Shown: positions 40,372 to 54,000 of the stretch, one piece after another
Layout of the letters: each line of letters opens with the position of its first letter
How positions within the stretch are numbered: position 1 is the first letter of the stretch
Source of the DNA: Lichenostomus cassidix
Lineage: Eukaryota; Chordata; Aves; Passeriformes; Meliphagidae
Direction: 5' to 3'
Assembly (NCBI GenBank): GCA_008360975.2
Contig: CM039202.1
Span: forward strand, 4,288,128-4,352,127
DNA: 64,000 nt
The notes under the pieces: model-generated
The model's input: only the letters and a program-made list of their open reading frames with translations
Databases searched by the model: none
Told to the model about the DNA's origin: nothing
Position numbers and translations under genes: made by a program

Positions 40372-41035
40372 TTCCACACAAAATAATTTCCCCACTTTTT
40401 ACAGAACAAGCCTGGCTGAGAAGTTATATAAACTACCAGAATATGACCAGTACTTTGGTGGAGGTGAGCTTTGAAAGATCAGGTAACTTTCAAGATAATA
40501 AGTCACATCCTGACACTCTCCCCCTCTAGACTGTTCCAGCCGATATGCTTTTAGGATATGAGTTTGTGCACTGGCTCCTTTTTCATTTCAGTGACAGCTC
40601 TGCGCTCCAGTGCCAGTGGGATCAGGGCAGCCCTGTCCCTCTCCTGGTGCAGGTTCCCTGGCGCTGTGCTTTTCCAGGTGTTAACCTTGTGCTTGATGCC
40701 AACCAGCTCCACCTTATCCACCTGCACGTTGACCTTGGGCGGCTACCAGGACGAGCTCTGGGCTTTGTGCACTGAGAACACAACTCCACCATTGTTCCTG
40801 AGATCGGCTGCTGGGCTGCAGTGCTCTGTGGGTGCCTCTCATGGAAATCAGTGGGAATTTTCCATCCATTCCACTGGAAAATCTCATGTATCACAATGCA
40901 AAAAGATCCTCTACCAAAAAAGCAACCCACAAAGCTACTGAGCTCTAGGGCAGCAGATGTTTCATATTAGATAGAGCATGTATGAGTTAACTGGTTAATA
41001 AAATTAAAGGTTTAATATGTTAACATATTCAGCTT

Positions 41036-41503
41036 TGGACCCCTCATGCCAAGAAGGACATTGAGGTGCTGGAGCATGTCTGGAGACAGGAATGGAGCTG
41101 GGGAAGGATGTGGAGCACCAGAAGCAGCTGAGGGAGCTGGGGAGGCTCAGCCTGGAGAAAAGGAGGCTCAGGGGGACCTTCTGGCTCTGCACAATACCTG
41201 GCAGGAGGGTGCAGCCTGAGGGGTCAGGCTGTGCTCCCAGGTGACAGGGACAGGAGGAGCAGGAACAGCCTCGAGGTTGTGCCAGGGGAGGTTCAGGTCA
41301 GATTTTGGGGAAATTTCTTCACTGCAAAGGTTGTAAAGCCCTGGCACAGCTGCCCAGGGCAGTGGTGGAGTCCACACTCCTGAAAGTGTTCAAAAAGTGG
41401 CACCTGGGGACGTGGTTTAATGGTGAACATCGTGGTGATGGTGGTTGAACTTGGTGACCTTAAAGGCCTTTTCCAACCTTAATGATTCCATGATTCTGTG
41501 ATT
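41036..41503 (+). mobile_element. CR1 LINE 3' fragment, longest in the window's middle
   Basis: Sense CR1 over about 470 bp: GGACATTGAGGTGCTGGAGC, GGAGCTGGGGAGGCTCAGCC, TTTCTTCACTGCAAAGGTTG, and a tail ending CCTTAATGATTCCATGATTC. It lies about 600 bp downstream of the GKN2 stop. Confidence 0.93.
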
Positions 41504-42113
41504 TCTTTCATATCATGAACATTCAGTGCAGACCCTTTGTTGACAGAGGGTAGATTTAAAAATAGACATTTTCAGACTACAGTTATTGCAGGCAACAGTT
41601 GGATCTGATCTTCAGGGACACTTTACCTACTGCTGGCTTTTACCTCCTTGGTCTTTCCCTGTAGTCCAGAAATAGTATCAAGCACCTGCAAGATAAGAAA
41701 AATAGATTAATTATAATCTAAGACAGGTACATAAAGAATATTGTAAACTGTGGCCTAGTCAACAAAGAACGAAATGGCAGGAAATAGCAAGGGCAAATAC
41801 ACTATCAATAAACAGAATATCAAACTTCTTTCTCCTGCATAAGTCCTTTTCTCTGTTTTGTTCAGAGCTGGCTGTACATTCGTGTTTACCCTGTAATTAG
41901 TTATTTTAAATTGAGAATAAATTTCTTATGCTCTGCATGATCTTTGAGGTTGTTGGTGATATCAACAGGCCGAGCCTCAAGGGCTGTAAATTCAAAGATG
42001 AATTTGTATATTTGGGTGCTCTTGTGTAAAAATATCCTCTGGAAAACTGGGAGAATCAGAGCATGGCCATATGGGTTGTGTGTTTTATGATTCTTCCTAT
42101 GTTTCCTCCTCCC

Positions 42114-45100
42114 TTAGTTGGGAGCTGCACTGCAAGACATGCAGCAGCCCCACAACAGATTTGCCCCTGAGGTGCTGCATCCACAAATTTTCCACGAGCT
42201 GGACACCAGCCATGGAGGTACTGTGAGAGTGGATGGAGAGCTGAAGTTTTATTTACCAAACAACAAACACAGTGGTTAAAATGCAAATATTATTTATATA
42301 TATATATATATATATGTATATAGCTATATAGGTATATTCCTCACAGGCTACAATGAGACTATGAACTAACATTAAAACTAGAAACAATATTCTTCCATTT
42401 GTGAGTACAGGAAGGGCAGGAATGCTACTTCCCTAACTCAAAATTAATTGGCAGGTAATGAAGGATTTAGGCTTGTTTCAGGGTCCTCAGAACACAAAAA
42501 ATGTATTCCTGGTTTTAATTAACAAGTTTTGGATCACCAAGAACCTGCAGCCTGTGAATGCAATTAATCTAAAAGTACAGCTTCACCATGTGATAAAATG
42601 CTCTTTTATTGGATAGCAGATGGTGTAGCCAGGAGTCTGATTTGAAAAAAACAAACTGCAGACCTGGAGCAACTTTCCTCCAAAGGAGTGTCTTGCCTTT
42701 TGGCAGCCATTCACAGCTCCAATAAGCAGTAAATATTCAGTCTTCATCCCCAAAATGCATACCCCATCCGAGCCCTGGTAGGAAGGCTGTGAGAGTTCAA
42801 CTCTTCCCTGGGATGTGCAGCAGAGCAGGCAGGTGGCACCAGCACTGCCCCATCCTGTGCTTCCATCAGCTCCTGGCACCCCAAGCTGTATGGGAAACTC
42901 AGCAAGTGCTCATAGCTCTTTGTGCCCTGCCATTGTGTGAAAGGAAAACTTTATTCCTAGCTACAAATTCTTTATGGCTGGGACAGTGTCTTCTATTCAG
43001 GCTTGGAAAATGCCCAGAACAAAAATCTCTCTGACCCACTGCACTTATTCCAACTGCTACACATTTCCACTGGCCCTGCAGAATTCAAGCTGCTTTGCAA
43101 GTGTTGGTAATGTGGATCTGCTCCCTCCCTTTATCACCATTCACCTGTTTGCTCCCTCTCCCCAGCCATCCTACATAAGGTGAGCCAGCACCTGGATGCT
43201 GATCCCAAAGTGAAGTTCTCCACGGGAAAAATATATTCTGTTTCTGTTTCTTCACTTTATGAAGCATAAACCAATGCCTGGGCCATGTTGCTGCCCCAGC
43301 ATAGGAATGGAAGAAAGGGAAATGTAAGGCCCACTGTAATTGTTTTCTGATTTTGGATGAAAAAACAAAGCATTTTATTTATTTATTAAAGCATTATCTT
43401 TATTTGTATATCATAGGCTTGTTATACATCAAAGCTTTGGATGAGCAAGTTGAGCTTTGTACCCAAGTTCTGTTCCAGCTGGAGAACATGGTTACCATCA
43501 CTAAAACATGCAAAGAAACATGCATTTCCTTGTAACTGCAATGTCAAGATCCAGTTGCGATGAGCTCTTCACAGATTTTAAAGCCCAAAATGCTTGGAAT
43601 TCCGGCACTGGCACAGCCATCAACATCCCCTAGTGCTAAAAAAACCCCAAGAGAATGAGGATGGTATCAGTATCAGTATAAGTATCTCATTATCAGATGA
43701 GGTCCCTGTATCCAACTAGGAAAAAAGTCTTAAATACACAAATCTCAATCCCCAGTTATGGTCCTATTCAAGGCCTCTGTCTCAAAACTGTGCAAAACAT
43801 TTGTGGTGTAACTCAATGGGAAGAAATGTTTGTACAGCACCAGGGTACCAGGAGAATTTAGGTTAAAAAGGTAGGAAGGTGCCCTGGGAAAGAACCATAG
43901 TGTCCTGATTTGTAACTTACGTTCGGTGGCTACGAGCTGGTAGAGAGGCAGCCCTGTGCAGAGCTTTTCAATGTGTTTGCCATAGAGAACCCAGTCTTTG
44001 AAACGTCCCAGCCTGGAACTGCCAGCTTGGAACTGAGCCCACACATTATTCGGAGAGTATACGTCCTTCATGGTCTGAAAGGCAAAGCTTAGACACATCA
44101 GAAATGTAGCTTTAGCTTCACTCTGCTGGGACACCTGTAGAGAAGATTCCCAAACCTAAAGCCACCTTCCTTTGCCTCACAAAAAAAAGTTCAAAGTTGA
44201 AGTCTGGGGCTTCAAAAACCCCCCAAACAAACAAAAAAACCCCAAAACCAAAAAAAACCCAACCAACCAACCAACCAACCAACCATCCAACCAACCAACC
44301 AACCAACCAACCAAAAAAACCCAACAAAAAACCCCCCAGTCAATCTATTCAGTAACAAAATTCACTAGGTATTAGCTGATGGGCTGGCACAAAATGAGCC
44401 AGAGTTCCAGTTCACCTCCAGGTAATACTTCCAGTCTCCTTCTGAAACCTCAGCCTGAATAGGGAAGTCAAAATGTGGTCAAAGTAAATCAATCTCTATA
44501 CTCTCTTCTGGGAAAAAAAAATAAATTTCAAGCTATGTCAAGGTCAAAATATCAGCAAGATAATGAGGGAAAGTTTGCCTGAACTTATATTGTGATCACC
44601 TCAAAATAGTCAAATTACATCAGTTCCAAGGACAAGACAGCTTGAGACACCTCAACAATCCCCTATAAAACTGCAAGGGGGCTGTGATTCCAGCTCCATC
44701 ATTGTTAAGACAGCATAAGTCATTCCTGAACTGTTTTAGGGGCAGAGTGGAGGGTTTCCCTCACACCACACTGCTCCCATCCCTTCCTTTCCAGCAGCAA
44801 AGGTTCCCCACACAGTCACCTGTCTCTCAAAAGCCAGACGTCCAATGTCTTCCAGGTCTGGGATGTATTCCTGCTTTATTTTCATGATAAAGCAGGCATT
44901 TCGTGAAAATAACCTGGTCGCAATATACCCCTGTAATGGAAAGAATTAAGGTTAAATAATTAGAAATTGCTAACACTGACATTAGTTGATGCTCTCTACT
45001 CTTTGAGGCAAACTAGAAGAAACACCAAGTGGCTGCAGAGGTTGCTGCTGTGGAATGATTGGATTTCCTTTGTCATCTTTGGGGAATGGAATCAGCCAAT

Positions 45101-46664
45101 CCTGGTGCCTGTCCCTAAGACTGGAAGCATCATTTCTGACAGACTTTTGCTGCCCATGAGTGCTGGCAGCCAATCCTCACCTCCAGCCCCATGGAGGTCA
45201 GCAACCTCCTCACTTCCAGGAACTGCCACCACAGGTTTCATTACAAGTCTTTTAAACTGACCCACCATATGGACAAACAAGTAGATGGCCAAGGAGGAGG
45301 AAAGGTGATGGGAGACTTCAAAGAAACTGTGTTTCTTTGTGATGTGGTGAGAACACACTAAAATAATTTCTGATTTTAAAAACTTCCTCAGGGATTAATT
45401 TGAGGCAGACTCTTGGATTTACTCACACGTGTGTAGTCAAAAATGGTATCAGAGGAGTACACGCCAGAACGGACATGGACATCAACGATGTGCTCCTCAT
45501 TGTGGATGGTCATTGTTCCAGTGACATAGTTGCTGACAGGATCTCTCAGGACAAAGGTCTTTGGTAAAAAGCACAAAGTCATTGTTCATCATCTGACTTC
45601 CATCTTCAGCAGGTGCAACAACCCCCAATGCTTTCTGCTTTATGTAAATACTAAATCCCTTAAGAACCTGTGAGCAGTCTTAGGAGGCTCTTGAGGTGGA
45701 GATGAGTTATCAAACAGGCCCTCCTGCAGGCTGAGGAGAAACTGCATGGGACATCCCATGTCATTCTGGCCAGCAGCAGGGACTGGCAGGAGACTGCACC
45801 AGTCTCCAAATGTTTGGTTGAGCTAGGGCACCCCTGTCCCCCTGACTTCTTGTTACATTGCACCAGCACAGAACCACCTCTTTGGCTTCACTGTCACCTC
45901 TGGCAGAAGCTCTTTTTCTCTACACTTGGCAATAAGTACCTTGTTAGTTTCAGATTTTTCTGTGGTTTTCTTCCTGTTCTATTCACCCTGCCCAGGGATC
46001 CAACACATTTTAAATGCTCATGTGCAGGACAAGACTCATCACTCTACTTACGTCCAATGCAGAAGTCTGAGCCCAAAAGATGCCCAGGCAAATGAGGACT
46101 GCAGTCTGTAAAAGGAATCAGAATCTTGTAAATCAGAATAATGTAAAATCTCACTCAGCAGAAACAGCAGAGAGTGCCATAAAAAAATCCAGTCCATGAA
46201 CTGAGGGGAGGAGCTGTAGCATCAGTTTGAAAAGTTACCCATTTAGCATGTCTATTAGTTGAAAACAACTACAATTCCTCATTGTAAAGTTTTTGCTGTC
46301 AGGCTCTCCTTTGCTGTAACTGAAAAAGCAGAATAACATTGAATTTCTTCAGTTTTCAGATGCCATGTTGCTTCTTGATTTGCCTCTACAACTGCAATTA
46401 TTAAATCATAACTAAATCCCCCATCTGAAGTGTAACCAATTCTGCATTCTTTGCTCAAATGAGGCTTCCACTGACTTCACTGATCCAAGAAACGCAAGTT
46501 TCCCTCTGAACCACCCAAAGAAACAACACACAGATCATATTATTGTACCACTGTATTGTACCACTTACTTGAGCATCTTCTTCTTTATCCCTTTCTTTTC
46601 AAAAATAAGGAACTAAGAGTATTAAAAGTTCAACAGAAATGGAGATACTCACAAATCTCTTCAT
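42114..46664 (-). CDS. GKN2: GKN2, gastrokine-2 (BRICHOS protein), six coding exons
   Basis: Minus-strand coding exons: 46664-46653 (MKRF), 46105-46052 (signal peptide TAVLICLGIFWAQTSALD), 45558-45427, 44930-44820, 44074-43921 and 42220-42114 (stop TAA). They predict about 188 aa; human GKN2 has 184. The phases are 0,0,0,0,1, as in the other gastrokines here. BRICHOS hallmarks are present: Asp in DTIFDY, Cys in RNACFIMKI and Cys in IEKLCTGLPLY. The exon-5 match to human (KYTWVKYN / WFLLGSPIEKLC) and the minus orientation beside BMP10 identify GKN2. It is secreted by gastric surface cells. In human it partners TFF1 through a Cys just before TTIFDY; here that position is Tyr (VYSSDTIFDY). The last exon is Cys-rich (KICGCSTSG, WGCCMSC), five Cys against two in human. 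Exons 3 and 6 rest on weaker acceptors (CCAAAG; CACAG). Confidence 0.88.
42293..42332. repeat. (TA)n microsatellite in last GKN2 intron
   Basis: About 13 TA units plus TATATAG words, some 70 bp upstream (minus strand) of the GKN2 exon-6 acceptor, so close to the branch-point region. Confidence 0.9.
44256..44314. repeat. (CCAA)n microsatellite in GKN2 intron
   Basis: About 13 CCAA units with one CATC interruption, flanked by A/C-rich runs from 44221 to 44335. It lies between GKN2 exons 4 and 5. Confidence 0.92.
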
Positions 46665-46732
46665 TTTTCTTTCAGATGAGAACAAGAGGCTGCAGAAAGT
46701 AAGAACGCAAGAAAATCCCAGAGACCTTCAAC

Positions 46733-46739
46733 TTTTATA
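46733..46739 (-). promoter_or_regulatory. TATA box of GKN2
   Basis: The minus strand reads GATATAAAAGTT. The box lies 75 bp before the MKRF start codon, a spacing close to that of the two plus-strand gastrokine genes. Confidence 0.75.
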
Positions 46740-46744
46740 TCTTG

Positions 46745-49700
46745 CTGGAGGTGTGGGAAACACTTGACAGAACTTTCCTTCATGAGTTGAACAAGTCCAT
46801 ATCTACATGTCGTAAGCCTCCTATCTGAATTTTGGGTTGGCACAGATAACCGGACCCTGATATATTTAAAGTACTCAGTAAGTCTCAGTAAATCAATCAC
46901 TCTACAAATGGCTATTATTCACTGGTTTAAACTTTAGTTTTGCTGGTTCTATTTTTATAAATATTTAACTGTATATTATCCAGAATTAAATCACATTGGG
47001 ATTTAACTCTGCTATTCATTCATACAAACTGCATTTTGTCTTCTGAAATATAATCCTTAACAGCTTGATTGATAGTCTACAGAGAAATATTGGGAAGAAA
47101 CACCTGTGTCATGGTGGCCTCCATGTCAGCCAACAGACAGACCAATTCTTCAGCCATTTCTTTCATTGCATATATTGGATTGGGCCCTTAGCAACCTGAT
47201 AGTGAGTGGCAACCCTGCCCATGGCAGGGGGTTGGAACTGGATGATCTTTAAGGTCCCTTCTAATCCAAACCATTGTGGTATTCCATGATTCTATTTTGT
47301 GTGCAGGGACTCTCAACAAGAAGTGCTGTTCATTTTTGATCAGTTCCCACGATGCACAGAGCACATGCACTGAAATTAGTGACAGAATTGTGCTTCACAA
47401 GACAACTTGGGGAATTTTTGGCCTTCTCAGTATACAGAGGCTCTATGGTACACACAAGGTCACAGACAAAAGGAGCAGGATGGGGATTCCCTCTTTGAAG
47501 CTGCCACTGATTTCTGCATTTTATGGAAATGCCAGTGACCACAATATTGCCATGAGAATGTTCTCTGGTGCTCTCTGGTGACTGTGACCTTGCCTGGACT
47601 CCTCCCCATCTGCTGTTCTGCACCAGCCAGTGCTGGGGCCTGGAAGAATCACACTCTGCTTTCTACTAGAAAGTCTTAATCAAGGCTGGTTCACTCCTAA
47701 TAAAACAAGAACTCAAACTAATAGCAAACACATTTCTGTAATTTCTCTTATCAGAAAAAAGGTGAAGGAGTTTGTACAGAAATATCTCTCAACAAACAGG
47801 CCTCAATGGAAAAAAAAAAAGGAAACTGCACACATTTGCTCTATGCCACCTAAGTCCACATGAGAAAAGGTTATCTCAAGTATAACAATGCTGTGCTGCT
47901 AAGCAATATATCAGAAAACACATAAACAGATATCAAATTCTGATAAACCCGGTTAGACTAATTAGGTTGGTGTTGCACTCCTCTTGAAAGCTGGCTCTGT
48001 CCCTTCTTCTCAAAAGATTCTTTGTTTCTAAGATAACAGGTATGTCAGAAATACTCAGAGTAAATTTTGACAGTCAAGTAGGTATTTCACAGCAGGAATA
48101 TAACAAGGTTCAGACACCACAAGTTAAAAAAAAAGTTTTAATAAGTTCTAAATGCATTAAGGGGAAAGCCCAATTTAACTTTTCTTCAGTCATTATGCCG
48201 TCATAGACTCATTTCATTTGAAAAACACTCAAGAAGCGGCAGCCTCTGCTTTCCTCAGCATCGCTGTGCTTAGGCATAGGTGAGGGCTGAGCAGCAGGGG
48301 AGACCAAGAGTTATTTACTGAAGGAGAACTACAACAATAGCCACATTCTCACGATTTGCACCTTGCATTGCACTGACTGAACTCTGCTGATCCCATCAGA
48401 CCGTTTTTCAATTAAAGGTTAATTTCTCAAAAGTATTTGACTAATTAACACAATTGCAAGAGTCCACAGCCTGAGCTGGTTGTGTCAGGCAAAGCCTTAG
48501 ATATATTCCAATAGGCATGCCATACTTTTTGGAGTTCATCACACATCTCCCAGGAACACACCTGAAATCAGCATACATGTGCTTGAACCCAAGCACCAGA
48601 GTCCTAGAAGCACCCTTTGATAGGAAGCAGCTGAAGGAAGGAGCTGCCTAAGAAGGGCTGAAACCCCTCTAATTTCACTTTGGCCAGTCCTCAGGCGGAG
48701 GTTTAGCTTACTAAGCTGTGACTCAGAACCCTTTGGTGAACCTTGCTACCTCTAGTTTATGGTCTCTTTCTCAAATCAGCCCTTAGTCTATAATCAGGTG
48801 CTCCTCTCCTGAAGAGGCTCAGTGAAGACACAGGAGCCATGTCTGACAGCCAGAAAGCAGATCCTGGACAAGCTTGGAAAGGAAGGTCAGCAAAAGAACT
48901 CAGGAATTCCTATGAATATGAGGTTTAGAACCAACCTCATGATCTCTGGGGACTCAACATTTTTAACATATGATGCCACATTCTCAAGGTCAGCCCTGTG
49001 CTTTCCGTACTTTTGATCTCTCAAACCTCTTGAAGTCTCTCAAACCTTTCCTCAAATCAAATCACTTTTTCCTCAACTGTTACACTTGCAGGCATGTTGG
49101 TTGTATCAGGGAAGCCAGCACAAAATGGAATGTGAGAAATGTGCAAAAGAATAATTATTGTGTTACTACACAGCAATGTTTATTTTCACACAAGTAAAAA
49201 TTTCTCTTTTTTTTGTAAGGTCAAATAGTTTTAAATACATTCTATGTTATCCTGATGAAACATTACTAAGCTACAAAATTACTCTTAATTTATATAATTG
49301 CCAGAAGAATTTAACCCATTATTTGACACTGTCATCCACGAAAAACTAAACACTGAACTAAACTAAAACTAATCCACTAAAACAGGAGAACCTTGAGCAG
49401 CAACTAAAAAGTAAAATCACAGCATTTCAGTTCAAGTCTGATTAGTAAAAAGAAATTTAAACATGTGAAGGAGAGGATTCAATCAAGTTATGGTGAGATT
49501 ATATGGTCACAGTAAACTCTCATGGTGACTCACAGGGTTTTTCTCCAGGTACTTTTCATAAATATTTACTTTATCGGGGAGTCAGCAGGTAGTGGGAGAA
49601 AAGGCAAAGAGTGAAGCAACACCTCTAAAAACCAACATAACTCTCCATGCTCCCATTTGCACTCAGGTGGGCATGCCATGCTCTAGATAAAGGCAGGTGA

Positions 49701-50955
49701 CATAGCCTAGAAAACTCTGGCTCAAGGACAGGTCAAGCAGAACTAAGCACATTCCATAATTTAAAAAAAGAAAACACCTCAAGCTCCAGCTTCAAGGATG
49801 AAACCAGAAATAATTTCATCAGTTTTACTCTTGCTAGACAGCAAGGAACACAAAAAGCACATGAAAATGTGTGTGCACAAAATGAAACAGTAATTTGAGA
49901 AAAGGGTGAAATCTGAAATGCTTCTTACCCTTGGGAGGTTGCTGAAGAGTGATAAAAGAATTTACTATGGAAACAGAATGCCTTGAGCAGAGCGTTAAAG
50001 AGGACACAGAGACAAACTGGTAGTGGAAAAAAAAAATAGGGCCTTATGCAGACAAAGCCCCATTCCCTGCCCTTTTTCCTGGCTATTCTACAGTTGTCAC
50101 TAGTTTTGTAAGCTGTGCTTAGTGTCAAAAGCCTTTGCCACTAGAGCTGTGCGTTTGCCACATGAACTACTCAAGCACGCAGAAGCTGGTGGAAGATGTG
50201 GATGTTCAGGGCCACAAGTGTGATGCATTTCTGTAATGGCTAAGTTGGCTTGGATTGTTGGAAGACAGTGACAAAACTGCTTTCCAACTCCCTGCTCATA
50301 ATTCTGCAGGGATGAGGATAGTACAGCTCAGTTTCTCTTGCCTTTTCTGAGAAGGGCTCAATTAACAGAATTTCCAGAGGCTAGTAAGAGGATATTTTTA
50401 CATACAAAATAAGACTTTTATGTGTATTTGGTATCGTGGAGGCTAAGGACATAACCTGTCTCCATTTGGCATCCACAAATTAGTCTGATTAGATGAACTA
50501 AAAATCTTTCCCCTTGGTAGTTTTTCACTTTCATTCACCATATTTGACATCTTGAGCAAAGAGCAAAATGGATGTGAAACAGATGGAAAAGCCTAACTCT
50601 CAGCTCACAGCACTGTCAGACTGCTGCAGCTCCTCAGCACTCACAGTGGTTTTGCTTATAGGTCCAACTGCAGGCTGAGTCCTTTGCCACATTGGCACAA
50701 AGCAGCACTACAAGTTTACTGGGAATCTGCTCTGCTTCTGATTATCTTTTTTTTTTTACATTTAAACATTACTGTTAAACACATTGGACTTACCATGACC
50801 AGTTTTCTTTCATTTCCCTGTATGCAATGAATTCAATCGGGCTGCTATCAAAGCCTCCTCTTATCAGAGTGCTTCCCCAGGAAACTCGTCATGCTTCTGT
50901 GAACACAGGGCACCTGCCAATAAGGTAAACCTATTTTCAGATTTAACTTTCGGGT
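46745..50955. other. Divergent intergenic region GKN2-GKN1
   Basis: About 4.2 kb shared upstream DNA of two head-to-head gastrokine genes, AT-rich. The only clear element is a CR1 fragment at 47186. Regulatory sites common to both genes are expected here but I cannot point to one. Confidence 0.7.
47186..47297 (+). mobile_element. CR1 LINE 3' tail
   Basis: AGCAACCTGATAGTGAGTGG, CCCTGCCCATGGCAGGGGGT, TGATCTTTAAGGTCCCTTCT, ending ATTCCATGATTCTAT; sense orientation. Confidence 0.92.
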
Positions 50956-50961
50956 ATTATG

Positions 50962-50968
50962 TATAAAA
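50962..50968 (+). promoter_or_regulatory. TATA box of GKN1-like gene
   Basis: GTATAAAACG lies 58 bp before the MKFP start codon; good consensus and spacing. Confidence 0.8.
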
Positions 50969-51019
50969 CGTAAGAGTACACATCAATTACCAGCAGAGCT
51001 GGCCTGGCCTACCATCCAA

Positions 51020-54000
51020 ATGAAGTTCCCTGTAAGTATACGTATCACTTTCTCATAAAACTCTTATGGCAGGGCAGCTTTTAAATGGTTTTGAGCTTTT
51101 CCTGGCACCAAGCAAACTCATAGTGATTTCTGCAGGGCTCACAGAGTGAAAATGCCAACAGGGTGGGGACTGCAGGGGTGAAATCTCCCTTTTGGCAGGG
51201 ATGGAACTCCACATGCCTAATCAAACGTGAAAGAGAGAAGTGCTCTGTTCCAGGGGTGACACACACACGGGAGATGTCCACAGGACAATATTCTCTCCTT
51301 CATGACTCAGAGGCAAATCAAGAGTCTCGGCAATTCACATAAAGTTAGAGCTTAGCTGTTTGCTGAGAGCATGAGACATGAGAGATTTCAAGTGCAGGAC
51401 AGTGACACTGGGGTATTTGGAGCAGCCTGAAATCAGTGCAGGAAAAATTCTCAAGCATTACTGTCAAATACTCTGCATCAGACTTGGACATTTTTCATCA
51501 AAATCCTCTTCTGAAGGAGATGAAATCTGGGACCAATTCAATGTTCGAGGGATTGTCTTCAAGAAAATAATTGTTTACAATAGTTATCCCAAAAGAATTT
51601 TTCATCATAGCAATAGGAAATCTCTCCAAAAGAGATCAGCAGTATTTTGGACAAACCTGAGCAACAGCAAGCATGTGACTTCTTGTCTATAGATTTATGA
51701 ATGGGTAACAAATGTTTGATGTCCCAATTTTCCGAACAGAAATGCTTGTGCCTACCCTTAGACTATTAGTCTTGTATTCAGAAGAGGAGGTCACTATGAG
51801 GACACTGAGGTTCCCTTGCTGCTGTTTTCCAAGTACAGAGCTGGACTGTGCACTCGTATTCCAACTCTTCACAAGAGGTGCAAATGGACATTTCTCAGAT
51901 CTGATCTATGTCTGAAATCAAAAGCTCGAGGTGAAAAGCTCAGCTTTGCAAAGCAAATATTTCAGAGTACCTTTTTCCAAGGAGTTACTGAACTGAGGCT
52001 GGGCAAGTTTTAGAACCCACAGTGTTTCAATGACCTTCCTGCCGGGCAAGGTGCACTGCTGGGGCTAAGAGCCATTTCTATGCATGTGTTCTGTAAACTC
52101 ATCAAGGATTAATTCTCCTACATATTTAAATCCTCTTCAGCTGGTCCCCCCTTCAGAAAGTGCTGAGCCAGTACACAAAGTAAACAGAAAGTCAAAATTA
52201 TTTTAAGACAGCAAATAATTTGATGCAAGCTAAGCAGCATGGTGTTCAAGTGTTTTGAATTTCAAATTTTCATTTCAGATTGTGATTGCTTCTCTTCTTG
52301 GAGTTTTCCTGGCTCCTGCTCTTGCCAACTACGTAAGTATAGAGCTACACATAGCTGTTCACTGCTGCCACAGGAACTACTGGCTTTAGCTTGTACCTCT
52401 GAGAAATGTGTTTCTGGAAATGAAGCTGCATTTTTAAGTCTGATATTTAGAAGAAAATGGCATTTTAATTTTTCTATGATAACGAAGAAATTATTTCCTT
52501 GCTTGCTGTACTAAGGGAAAAAGACAGTTACCATACATGGAATCAGGAGATTCTGTCCTGAGATGAACATAAACACTGAAAATAATGGTGTGGAGAGCAA
52601 CAAGTATTAACATGGTTGATCTGACCACAAGATACAGTAGAATGCTGTAAATAATCTGGTGCCAGCAAGATCCTGATGGGGAAAGAATAGTAAAGCATTA
52701 TTTTGATATACTTAGAAAGTAAAGGCTTCCCAGCCTTCATTCTGAGCCAAGAAATTTTCTCCCCTTTAACCTGATCTCCAAGAGCAATAATTTTCCAAAA
52801 CGTGGCTACTAGAGCAAATGCTTTATTGAGTGAAACACCAGTGGGAATCTGGGAAGCTAAATCCTTACCTCCTTTAATCTTTTCCAAAAATCAGAACATG
52901 GAGGAAAACTTTAGCGGGGAGCCCAGTGAAAACTCAGACCACTCTGACACCAGGGTCAGCACCAACCCAAAGGAGGGCTCTGAGGCCTGGAAAACCATCT
53001 GGGACTTCAAGACTGTAAGTAGCTGCCACCATGGCACAAGAAAAATGGTGAAAGAGACCAACGTTTTCTAAAAAACACCAAAGCTCCAACAAAACTTCAT
53101 CATATTTTAGAAGAGATGTTTAAACACATCCTCCTTCAGCCATGGCACTGTTTCTGCTGTACTGTGTGCTGCACTGAGCTTTTCAGCAGCAAATTCCTTC
53201 ACCTGCCCTAAGCATGAGACCACATCATACACGTGGCATTACTGGAGGAGGCAAATACCTTTTACCAAAGTCTCTCATCAGCCTCCGTGACATATTTACC
53301 TAAACAATATAATTGAAAGGACCAATATTTTTCTTTCCTTATGACTATTTGCATTGTAGAAAGCTTTTCTTTTAACCAGCGCCTCTCTCTAGCAATCCAC
53401 TTCTCTTTCCCTGTAGTTCCTTTTGTTCCTGTTGGCAACAAAAAGGGGTTTCTCATTTAATTTTAATAGGGCTACGTTGCAACCAAAGTGTTTTCAAAGA
53501 ACACCTGCATCATTGCTACAACAAGCAAGAGGTTTTGGCTTGGCAAATGGTTCCCTGCACCACCTCAAGGAGACAAGGTAGGAAGGTGGATGAAAGTGGA
53601 GCAAAACCCTATTGATTGTCAGTGAAAAGCACTTGTTAGTACACACACAGGAGAAAAGTCTCCAAGAACTGAAAAGAACCTTCTCAGCAGGGCTGATTCA
53701 CTCTAACATTTCATTCAAAAGTTGCATTGCCCGTAAATAACCCCAATTACTGTTCAGCCTGGCCTTGGACACTTCCAGGGATGAGGCAACCACAACTTCT
53801 CTTGGCAACATGCGTCAGGGCCTCACCATCCTCACAGAGAATTTCTTAGTATCCCATTTAACCCTGCCCTCTGGCAGTGGGAAGCCATTTCCCCTTGTCC
53901 TTTCACTCCAAGCCCTTGTAAATAGTCTTGCCCCATCTCTCCTGTTGGCCCCTTCAGGTACTGGAAGGCCACAATTAGGTCACCCGAAGCTTCTCTTCTC

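Larger units (their letters stand above)
29020..41000. other. Intergenic region upstream of BMP10 to downstream of GKN2
   Basis: About 12 kb with no supported gene. It holds short CR1 or SINE tails at 29665, 37958 and 40338, a 24-bp tandem duplication at 38737, and a 39-bp imperfect tandem duplication at 34741-34805 (AGCTCCTCCTGA twice). The segment 37370-37470 is unique and has GATA-like words (CTTTATCAC, GCTTATCTGG), so it could be regulatory; that is a guess. Open frames here are short and unrelated to known families. Confidence 0.7.
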
